Assembly (NCBI GenBank): GCA_027563935.2
Contig: CM050448.1
Location: 124,635,493-124,699,492, forward strand
Source of the DNA: Costus lasius
Taxonomy: Eukaryota; Streptophyta; Magnoliopsida; Zingiberales; Costaceae
Length of the DNA: 64,000 nucleotides
Direction: 5' to 3'
Shown here piece after piece: positions 27,985 to 36,076 of this stretch. The notes under the pieces were generated by a model. The model was given only the letters and a program-made list of their open reading frames with translations. It did no database searches and was not told the origin of the DNA. The position numbers and the translations under genes are program-made. Within the stretch, counting starts at the first letter, position 1. Each line of letters begins with the position of its first letter.

Positions 27985-30488
27985 CTATGGAGCCTACTCC
28001 ATATAAGATAATGACTCCAAAACTTATGCCACAACATGAGCATAAGTGGAAAGCTAGAAGTGGAAGTCAAGACCATCCTTGTATTTACTGTTTCATGTTT
28101 CCAAGTATGGCTCTCCGTTTCCAATGTATTATATGCTCTACCGAAGCATGTAAATATTGTTTAGAAAAACAACATATTTCATTACCAAGTTCTAGTCAAC
28201 CTGTACCAACAGGACCAAATAGAACTGAAATAATTGAACTTCGCATTTTACAATTGGAAAATGAAGTTTATAAACTTGCTCAAAAATTAGAAGAGTTAGA
28301 AAAAAGGAGTCTCCCCAGACCTCCTACACATGAAAATCTGATATTATATGAAAATACAGATTACAATGAACATACAAATGAATGTTTGTCAAAACGACAA
28401 ATAGACTTTTTGCATAAACCAGTACAACCTTCTTGGTTGTATTCCATTAAGATCAATTGTATTATCCAAATTTCTGATTGGAAATTGGACATCCAAGCCT
28501 TAATTGATACTGGATGTAGTAATACTATCCTAGACATGACTTTAGTACCTAGTAAATATCATGTTCCACTTGCTCCTGCAGATAAATTCCATGCAGAACA
28601 AATGGATGGCCAATTATTCTTGTACGAATACATTTTGGCAAAACATAAGCTTTCCTTCTCTCTAGGAAATGCTCATTATACACCACCAACCTATATTGGC
28701 CGAATCTGCCTTCGCCCACTTAGTTTGGTTAAAACTAAATTTATTATTGGGCTTAATATGCTCCTTAATTCTTATAAGGGTGTTACCCTGACTTCGGAAG
28801 GATTGATTTTCCTCCCTCACACGTTAATTCCTTATACCTCTACGCCTGCGAAGCGTGGTGGGTGTTCCTGTGAATCAACAACAACATCATCCGATCCTCT
28901 ACCAGAGGCCGGAGTATTATCGGACGGTGATGAAGTTGATGACTTTATCACCTATGATGATCCTGACACAGTAAGGATCCTTAAAAATCCTTTAAATAAA
29001 TGGCATTCTTATGACCATAACATATCTGATTATAGCCATATAGAAAAAATTGAATCCGGAAATCCTGATGTGGATGACTTAATCCGGCTTCTTGAAAAAG
29101 ATAAAATCTTTGGCTCAAATCCCCAACAACATTGGGAGAAAAACAAACTTGTTTGTATCTTGAAAATCAAAGACCCTGGTTTTCGTATAACAAACAAGAA
29201 AATTACAGCAACAAATGAAAACATTGCTGAATTTAAAATGCATATTGAGGAATTATTAAATCTCAATGTCATAAGAAGGAGTGTTTCTCCTCACAGATCC
29301 CCCGCATTCATTGTAAATAAACACAGTGAACAAGTTAGGGGCAAAACAAGAATGGTCATTGATTATCGAAGATTAAATGATAATATTGAAGACGATAGCT
29401 ATGACATTCCAGATAAAACAGAGTTAATTAACTCTATACAAGGAGATATGTTCTTCTCAAAATTTGACTGCAAGTCGGGTTTTTGGCAAATCCGTATGGC
29501 AGAAGAATCAATACCATGGACGGCATTTACCTGTCCAATAGGAAGTTTCGAATGGCTTGTCATGCCATTTGGACTAAAAACTGCACCTGCAGTATTCCAA
29601 AGAAAAATGGATGAAGTATTTAAACCTTATCAAGACTTTGTTTGTGTGTATATAGATGATATTCTAGTACACAGTAAAACAGAGAAAGAACATACAAGTC
29701 ATTTAAAGCTTGTATTACAAAAATTCTATACTAATGGGATTATTGTCTCCGGACAAAAATCACAGTTCTATAGAAAAAATATTGACTACTTAGGAGTCGA
29801 AATTGGGCATGGAGTTATTAAGCTCCAACCTCATATTGCTTCAAAAATCAAAACTCTTGAAGTAACAGATACAAAAAGCCTACAACAATTTTTAGGCTTA
29901 ATTAATTATGCTAGGCCTTTTTTAAAGGATCTTCATAAAATGAGTGGACCTCTCTACTCAAAATTAAGTCTTACTGGCGTTAAGAAATTTAACACAGAAG
30001 ACTACAAACAGATTGATAAAATTAGGCAATTAGTAGAAACACTACCATTGCTCAAATTACCACTGGATAGTGATTATCTCATTGTCCAAACAGATGGGAG
30101 CGAGTATGGATGGGGAGCAGTCCTCCTCCGAAAGCCTCATAAATATTCTACAGAGATAGAAACTATTTGTAGATATGCTTCTGGCAAATTTCGCGAGAAA
30201 AATGTCACAAGCAGCATTGACCAAGAGCTCTTAGCCGTTTGCTACGGCTTAGATGCTTTTAGACTATTTCTTTTAAATAAAAAAGAAATATTAATAAGAA
30301 CTGATTGTGAAGCAATCGTAAAGTTCTTCAACACAAAGAATGAGAAACGCATTTCTCAAAAGAGATGGTTATCATTCACAGACCATTGTATTAACAATGC
30401 ATATAGAATTACCTTTGAGCATATCAAAGGAAAAAATAATGTCATCTCAGACATATTATCACGCCTTTTACAAAGGCCACATGAATAA
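27981..30488 (+). CDS. Pol: Cys motif, aspartic protease, reverse transcriptase, RNase H
   Basis: 835 residues, ATG at 27981 in ATGA overlap with the CP stop. Residues 34-60 are CX2CX11CX2CX4CX2C (Cys34, 37, 49, 52, 57, 60), the second Cys motif typical of badnaviruses and tungroviruses. Residues 85-110 form a Leu-rich helix. Asp176-Thr-Gly is the protease site. RT has Asp496 in FDCKSGFW and YIDD at 557-560. RNase H acidic residues are Asp705, Glu749, Asp775 and Asp824. There is no integrase, as expected for a pararetrovirus, so integration was host-mediated. It copies encapsidated pregenomic RNA into DNA, primed by tRNA-Met. All key residues are present. Whether the protease also processes CP is open, because CP is a separate product here. 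Confidence 0.95.
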   Translation: MTMEPTPYKIMTPKLMPQHEHKWKARSGSQDHPCIYCFMFPSMALRFQCIICSTEACKYCLEKQHISLPSSSQPVPTGPNRTEIIELRILQLENEVYKLAQKLEELEKRSLPRPPTHENLILYENTDYNEHTNECLSKRQIDFLHKPVQPSWLYSIKINCIIQISDWKLDIQALIDTGCSNTILDMTLVPSKYHVPLAPADKFHAEQMDGQLFLYEYILAKHKLSFSLGNAHYTPPTYIGRICLRPLSLVKTKFIIGLNMLLNSYKGVTLTSEGLIFLPHTLIPYTSTPAKRGGCSCESTTTSSDPLPEAGVLSDGDEVDDFITYDDPDTVRILKNPLNKWHSYDHNISDYSHIEKIESGNPDVDDLIRLLEKDKIFGSNPQQHWEKNKLVCILKIKDPGFRITNKKITATNENIAEFKMHIEELLNLNVIRRSVSPHRSPAFIVNKHSEQVRGKTRMVIDYRRLNDNIEDDSYDIPDKTELINSIQGDMFFSKFDCKSGFWQIRMAEESIPWTAFTCPIGSFEWLVMPFGLKTAPAVFQRKMDEVFKPYQDFVCVYIDDILVHSKTEKEHTSHLKLVLQKFYTNGIIVSGQKSQFYRKNIDYLGVEIGHGVIKLQPHIASKIKTLEVTDTKSLQQFLGLINYARPFLKDLHKMSGPLYSKLSLTGVKKFNTEDYKQIDKIRQLVETLPLLKLPLDSDYLIVQTDGSEYGWGAVLLRKPHKYSTEIETICRYASGKFREKNVTSSIDQELLAVCYGLDAFRLFLLNKKEILIRTDCEAIVKFFNTKNEKRISQKRWLSFTDHCINNAYRITFEHIKGKNNVISDILSRLLQRPHE

Positions 30489-30550
30489 GTCTTTGACTTC
30501 ATACCAGCCTATGGGCTATATAATAATCTACAAGGTTATTCAAAGCTAAT

Positions 30551-30568
30551 CACCTCTTATGCAGGATA
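30551..30568 (+). promoter_or_regulatory. Candidate 3' splice site at the ORF6 start
   Basis: TTATGCAG|GATATGG: the AG at 30563-30564 fits the plant acceptor TGCAG|G, with CTAAT upstream (30545-30549) as a possible branch site, closer than usual. Splicing here would remove the first ORF6 ATG (30559, weak context) and make the ATG at 30568 (GATATGGC, good context) the start. Tungrovirus P4 is known to be made from a spliced RNA. Unproven here. Confidence 0.4.
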
Positions 30569-31947
30569 TGGCAACTAGCTCAGCACCTCAAAAGATGAAC
30601 GCTAAAAAGAAGGCCCCAGTGCCTCAAGGGCCCCAACCTATGGTTACTGAAGAAGTAACATATGCTCAACAAGTTAAAGATGGAGTTGAGAAAACAACAA
30701 TGTTTGTTTTTCGGGTCCCAAAACACTATACGGCATTAACAGGACATGACAGGACCATTCTGGATCTTTTATGGAAAGATCACCATAATCCTGGGTTCCT
30801 GACTGCGATGAACACACTAGCAGGACATCTACAGGCCTTGCGGTATATGAAGACCTTGCCACCACAAGTTCCTCAGACAAAGTTGGAGCCTCAAACATTA
30901 GAGGCCTATATTGCTAAAGAATTCCGGATTAATACTCTGGAAAAAGACTTAGCCAGCATGCAACAGAAACTGGAAGCTCTTCAAAAAGAAAAACAAGAGC
31001 TAGAACAATCATTGGATCTTTTCAAGACTACCTGGACTACTGAATTAGAAAATCAGTGGACAAATTCCCAGGCAAAGATTCCACCACAGCTGTTCCCAGC
31101 TCAACAACACATATATGAGCTTGTAAAAACTACACAACATCAGAAGTTTGTAACTTTAGTCAAGCTCTTACAACAGATAGCACTGGATAAAGCAAGGAAA
31201 CCAAGAGGTCTCCATTTAACCATGATTTCTCTGTTCCGAGAAACTCAACATACAGAGGAACCACATTGTCTCTGTCATAAAGGTTTTACGATTATCAAGG
31301 CTGCGATTGATTTGGCAGAATGGCAAGATTGTACAGTCATGGGAATACAAGTGTCCCTCCTGGATCTTTTTCAGTATGGACTCTTGGATAGACTCGTGGT
31401 CCATGCCCTGCATTTGGACAAAATGGTCTCCTTTCCATGGAGACTAAAATATTGCATCAGACACATGTACAATTACCATCGGTTCCATGGTTATCTGGAT
31501 CTGAATATCAGCACCTGTCCACCTTGGTTTTTAGGGTATCCAAGTGATGCCAAACACCAGGTGCTCATTAAACTACAACAAGATTGGCTCCCTGACTTTT
31601 GGGATCACCATTCTTTCCAGAATGAACTCCTACGAGTTCAAGAGCATCCATTGGAACAACAAATGCTGCTATGGCGCCATTATACCATGACCAAAGAACA
31701 TAGGATTCTTTATCCTTCTTTTCTTTTGGCTGAAGACAAGACGTTAAAAGTCTATGTTGATGATGAACATGAGGTGACCTATGTCCCATTTCCTTCTCAT
31801 TTTATCACTCATCCTGGTCAGCATGAACATCTTCTGCAAGTCAAGAATGAATCCACTCTCATTACAGAATGGAAGGATTATGGACGTCAAGCTCAACCCA
31901 TGGATGATGCTGACGATTATATTCTTGAAGCCATTCAAGATGATTAA
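30559..31947 (+). CDS. ORF6 protein (462 aa), unrecognised, coiled coil
   Basis: ATG 30559 or, more likely, ATG 30568 (residue 4). Residues 10-30 are basic and Pro-rich. About 122-168 is a clear coiled coil (Leu/Lys/Glu/Gln heptads). About 235-330 contains several Cys and His residues (CLCHKGF, YCIRHMYNYH) and many aromatics, possibly metal-binding. The last 20 residues are acidic. No known enzyme motif, membrane segment or signal peptide is seen. It lies 70 nt after Pol, not overlapping it, and last in the genome, like P4 of rice tungro bacilliform virus and the inclusion-body/transactivator gene of caulimoviruses. A role as translation transactivator or silencing suppressor is inference from position only. 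Confidence 0.85.
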   Translation: MQDMATSSAPQKMNAKKKAPVPQGPQPMVTEEVTYAQQVKDGVEKTTMFVFRVPKHYTALTGHDRTILDLLWKDHHNPGFLTAMNTLAGHLQALRYMKTLPPQVPQTKLEPQTLEAYIAKEFRINTLEKDLASMQQKLEALQKEKQELEQSLDLFKTTWTTELENQWTNSQAKIPPQLFPAQQHIYELVKTTQHQKFVTLVKLLQQIALDKARKPRGLHLTMISLFRETQHTEEPHCLCHKGFTIIKAAIDLAEWQDCTVMGIQVSLLDLFQYGLLDRLVVHALHLDKMVSFPWRLKYCIRHMYNYHRFHGYLDLNISTCPPWFLGYPSDAKHQVLIKLQQDWLPDFWDHHSFQNELLRVQEHPLEQQMLLWRHYTMTKEHRILYPSFLLAEDKTLKVYVDDEHEVTYVPFPSHFITHPGQHEHLLQVKNESTLITEWKDYGRQAQPMDDADDYILEAIQDD

Positions 31948-32052
31948 AAGATGGTCCCACCACTATCTGAAGGGTCAGCTTCTGTCCTTAAGAAGCACGT
32001 TACTTTTTAAGAGGGTCAGATTCCCTCTCTTATTAATTTGCTTTTGCTTTAT

Positions 32053-32177
32053 GAAGAGGCAAGATGCCTCCTGTCTGTAACTTTTGTGAAGAGGCAAGAT
32101 GCCTCCTGTCTGTAACTTTTGTGAAGAGGCAAGATGCCTCCTGTCTGTAACTTTTGTGAAGAGGCAAGGTGCCTCCT
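32053..32177 (+). repeat. 35-bp tandem repeats, three full units and a partial one
   Basis: Units start at 32053, 32088, 32123 and (partial) 32158, indistinguishable from those in the first intergenic region. Confidence 0.92.
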
Positions 32178-32310
32178 AGTAGCTGTTAAGAGGTAACCCT
32201 TCTTTTCCGAAGGGGCAAGTGTGCTGGCATCTATTCTCAGATGCTTTGTGTGTTGGCATCCATTATGAGATGCTTTCTTAGTAGCTAAGGTAACGGCTCC
32301 CCTCCTTGTC

Positions 32311-32317
32311 TATATAA
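32311..32317 (+). promoter_or_regulatory. TATA box, second copy in tandem block
   Basis: TATATAA in the same context as at 23502. Confidence 0.78.
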
Positions 32318-32474
32318 GGAGCCTCCATGTCTGTAAGAAAATATAGCTCATCTGCAACATTCAGTCTTCGAGTCTTGTATTCTTCTCCTTGTAAGTTCTA
32401 ATGCTTATAATAATATAGTTAGCATCTCTTCTGTTTTAAGTATTATTTGTGCACAAATACCCCTCCCCTTTTAT

Positions 32475-32493
32475 TGGTATCAGAGCTTCGTTA
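32475..32493 (+). promoter_or_regulatory. tRNA-Met primer binding site at the end of the tandem block
   Basis: The block ends after TGGTATCAGAGCTTCGTTA, just past the 18-nt primer site, and then runs into non-viral sequence. Caulimovirid virion DNA carries a single-strand discontinuity at this site, so the end may reflect the original DNA terminus. Confidence 0.88.
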
Positions 32494-32535
32494 TGATACA
32501 ACAACAAACAGCTTAAGGAGGGATCCTACTTTACT
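32494..32535. other. 42-bp non-viral filler
   Basis: This stretch has no match that I can find in the viral unit. It contains CTTAAGGAGGGATCCTAC, which partly resembles the filler CTTGGGGAGGGATTACAAA at 1395 and 16050. It may be a host-derived scrap. An open frame runs through it from the leader into the next MP fragment. Confidence 0.65.
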
Positions 32536-33100
32536 AGTAAAAGGTCTAGCTCGTAAAAAGCTAGGAACAAAGGTTCTTATTGCAATTCTTGATAAACGAT
32601 GGAAATCGGATGCAAGAAAGGCACTTATTGCCTGCATGGAAGTTGACATGACAGATAATAAGGGTATTTTCTATTGTGCCCCAGATTTTCTCATAAGTAT
32701 AAAAGACTTAGGAGAATTAGAAATTGGTATCCAAACAAGAGGATACGAAGATTTTGCAGGAGATTCTAATCTTCTTATTGGATTAGGATTTCTAGGCAAA
32801 TTAACAAACAATTCAAACACTGGTTATAAGCTTTATATTTCAAATGTTATAGATGCTTTAGCTAGTAAAGGAATTAAAATGATAAAACCCATGACGATCT
32901 CACCAGAAGATCTTGGTGGATTAGATTGGAATATCTCTAAAAACTTAGAACAAGAACAAATGCTTGTCCCTGAGGAAAGCATAATGTTTAAAAATTCTGA
33001 TGATACTTATAACTTGAGATTTTCAAGTTATAAAAAGAAACAATCTAAAAATGATGATGAGGCTTCAACATCAGGCTTAGAAAAATTCTTAGAACAATGA
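32536..33100 (+). pseudogene. Movement protein lacking its N-terminus
   Basis: Sense U2019-U2583, about residues 136-322 with the normal stop. It is in frame with filler and leader sequence upstream (open from a TTG at 32447), but has no authentic start. It lies downstream of the promoter at 32311, so a transcript could include it. Confidence 0.9.
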
Positions 33101-34655
33101 TACTCAAAGAAAATACTCTTGTAGTATCAAAAGAGCTAAACTTTACATTTGAAGAAATGATATGTTTAGAAATATCCCTTATTAATAAAGGAAAATTACT
33201 TCCTACTCAAAAACTTGAGTATGATACGGAAGGAAACATTAGAGTCTGGTATGCACCAAAAACAGACTTTACACAAGAAGAAGAAGATATAATAAATGCC
33301 TTCTTAGGAATTACTCAAGAAGAAGAAAATACTACCTTCTTAGAAACAAATACTATGGAAGAATTCATAGAAGAGATAGTCATAGATGACTTAGATTCTC
33401 AAAGTATCCAAAGTATTCCCCAGAACTTAATGGATACAATAATGACTGGCCAAGAACAAGCTAGTAACACTGCTCCTGTTTATAACAATCCAGGACAGGC
33501 AGTAGCCTCAACAAGTACGGCTCAGCCAAGTACTTCACACATACGGAGTTATCCTAGTGGACAACCTCCTCGAGAATCGTATACACAGTATACACAGTAT
33601 AATGAAGAAAGAGATGATAGATGGTCTAGAGGAAAAAGACAACCCCTAGAAACCATAGATAGAAGAAAGCTTCTAGATGAAGGAAGAATCTTAAATCTAG
33701 CAGCCCATGATCCACAAACCTGGAGCACAGTTCTAGATAACTGGGCCTCCATGGTATCAATGGAAGTAACCAAAATACTTGGAAACTTCACAGCAGAAGA
33801 GATGTACTCTTATTTAGAAAATTTCTTAGGAGAAACAGCAAGAGCAATTTGGGAATCTTACAAACTAAATTGCCCTAATGATTTCCAACAGGATATTTCA
33901 CTCGGAGTTAATCCCTATAATTTCACAAATCGCATGAAAATTATGATCTTAGGGTCTAACCCAAATATGGGATTTAATGCCCAACAAAAAGAAGCAATAC
34001 GAAAGCTTGAAATAATCCAAATCAAAAATTGGAAATATATTAAACCTTTCTTACAAGATTTTTTATATTATACTTGTAAGGCAGGAGCATATCATGATCA
34101 GGCATTAGGAGAAAGGTTATTTTTAAAATTACCAGCTCCAATCGGTCATGAAATACATCAGGCATGGAATAATGATCCTGAAAAGGCTCAACTTTCCTTA
34201 GCCTTAAACAATATTACAGCACGAATACAATTCATCATAGATAGATTGGTTGAAAGATGTACTCGTCTAAAAGGCGATAGACATCTCAAAGGGGAATTTA
34301 GCTTCTGTAATGAGCTATATACACCCCAAACATATGATAAAGAACATAAGATGTCTCGTCAAGGGAAGTCTTCTAAAAAAGCCTCTAAAGGTAAAACCTC
34401 TAAGAGATATTTTCTTAGAAAATCAGCTGCAAGGAAACCTTACCTTGCCAAAGAAAAACATGTAAGGAAATATAACCCTAAGCGGGATTATAAAAATAAG
34501 CTTTCATGTTTCACATGCGGAAGCCAAAATCACTTAGCACGAGATTGTACTAAGAGACAAAATTTATATAATAAACAATCAATTTTAGTTGATTGTGTAC
34601 AAGAGGATCTACTCCATGTAGATGAATACATATCAGATACGGAATCAATATATAG
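33097..34655 (+). pseudogene. Coat protein with lost acidic tail and Ile154Ser
   Basis: Sense U2580-U4138, residues 1 to about 519, including the full CCHC knuckle. The last about 60 residues are replaced by an accidental reading of antisense ORF6, up to a stop at 34821. A T to G change at 33557 makes Ile154 a Ser in the linker. The join at 34654-34655 shares AG. Confidence 0.9.
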
Positions 34656-36006
34656 CATCATCCATGGGTTGAGCTTGACGTCCATAATCCTTCCATTCTG
34701 TAATGAGAGTGGATTCATTCTTGACTTGCAGAAGATGTTCATGCTGACCAGGATGAGTGATAAAATGAGAAGGAAATGGGACATAGGTCACCTCATGTTC
34801 ATCATCAACATAGACTTTTAACGTCTTGTCTTCAGCCAAAAGAAAAGAAGGATAAAGAATCCTATGTTCTTTGGTCATGGTATAATGGCGCCATAGCAGC
34901 ATTTGTTGTTCCAATGGATGCTCTTGAACTCGTAGGAGTTCATTCTGGAAAGAATGGTGATCCCAAAAGTCAGGGAGCCAATCTTGTTGTAGTTTAATGA
35001 GCACCTGGTGTTTGGCATCACTTGGATACCCTAAAAACCAAGGTGGACAGGTGCTGATATTCAGATCCAGATAACCATGGAACCGATGGTAATTGTACAT
35101 GTGTCTGATGCAATATTTTAGTCTCCATGGAAAGGAGACCATTTTGTCCAAATGCAGGGCATGGACCACGAGTCTATCCAAGAGTCCATACTGAAAAAGA
35201 TCCAGGAGGGACACTTGTATTCCCATGACTGTACAATCTTGCCATTCTGCCAAATCAATCGCAGCCTTGATAATCGTAAAACCTTTATGACAGAGACAAT
35301 GTGGTTCCTCTGTATGTTGAGTTTCTCGGAACAGAGAAATCATGGTTAAATGGAGACCTCTTGGTTTCCTTGCTTTATCCAGTGCTATCTGTTGTAAGAG
35401 CTTGACTAAAGTTACAAACTTCTGATGTTGTGTAGTTTTTACAAGCTCATATATGTGTTGTTGAGCTGGGAACAGCTGTGGTGGAATCTTTGCCTGGGAA
35501 TTTGTCCACTGATTTTCTAATTCAGTAGTCCAGGTAGTCTTGAAAAGATCCAATGATTGTTCTAGCTCTTGTTTTTCTTTTTGAAGAGCTTCCAGTTTCT
35601 GTTGCATGCTGGCTAAGTCTTTTTCCAGAGTATTAATCCGGAATTCTTTAGCAATATAGGCCTCTAATGTTTGAGGCTCCAACTTTGTCTGAGGAACTTG
35701 TGGTGGCAAGGTCTTCATATACCGCAAGGCCTGTAGATGTCCTGCTAGTGTGTTCATCGCAGTCAGGAACCCAGGATTATGGTGATCTTTCCATAAAAGA
35801 TCCAGAATGGTCCTGTCATGTCCTGTTAATGCCGTATAGTGTTTTGGGACCCGAAAAACAAACATTGTTGTTTTCTCAACTCCATCTTTAACTTGTTGAG
35901 CATATGTTACTTCTTCAGTAACCATAGGTTGGGGCCCTTGAGGCACTGGGGCCTTCTTTTTAGCGTTCATCTTTTGAGGTGCTGAGCTAGTTGCCATATC
36001 CTGCAT
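34654..36006 (-). pseudogene. ORF6 lacking the last 11 residues
   Basis: Residues 1-451 of 462. The acidic end of the protein is cut and replaced by two residues and a stop at 34645 read from antisense CP. The rest is unchanged. Loss of the tail may or may not inactivate it. Confidence 0.9.
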
Positions 36007-36076
36007 AAGAGGTGATTAGCTTTGAATAACCTTGTAGATTATTATATAGCCCATAGGCTGGTATGAAGTCAAAGAC

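Larger units (their letters stand above)
31948..32474 (+). promoter_or_regulatory. Second intergenic region and promoter of the tandem block
   Basis: Same 527-bp layout as the region at 23139: 35-bp repeats at 32053-32177, TATATAA at 32311-32317, GTAAGT at 32391. It provides the terminal redundancy (the transcript's 3' R region) for RNA started at 23502. As a promoter it would transcribe the filler and the truncated MP/CP block at 32494-34655. Confidence 0.85.
20149..32493 (+). mobile_element. Tandem 1.4-unit endogenous pararetrovirus block with one complete genome
   Basis: Continuous sense sequence from U5293 through U8809 and again U1-U8809 to U19, with no internal rearrangement seen. It contains promoter, primer site, leader, ORF1, ORF2, MP, CP, Pol and ORF6 all open, then a second promoter and primer site. 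A transcript started at the first promoter (23502) would cover a whole unit and reach the repeated region at the second. Related arrangements, such as endogenous banana streak virus loci, are known to be able to give rise to virus; whether this one does is unknown. Confidence 0.92.

Noticed and set aside
29300..29420. Introns or frameshifts within the long Pol frames
   Set aside because: Frames are open over 835 codons in four copies with motifs in correct order; there is no need for splicing or recoding.
30340..30549. 69-codon frame overlapping the Pol end and the Pol-ORF6 spacer
   Set aside because: It overlaps RNase H codons in another frame and has no features of a real protein. I could not exclude a short overlapping gene but see no support.
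31781..32080. 99-codon frame overlapping the end of ORF6 and the intergenic region
   Set aside because: It begins inside ORF6 in another frame, runs into the 35-bp repeats, and has no domain-like composition.
32053..32177. CRISPR-like spaced repeats
   Set aside because: The units are directly adjacent 35-bp tandem repeats with no variable spacers, in a plant-virus promoter region.
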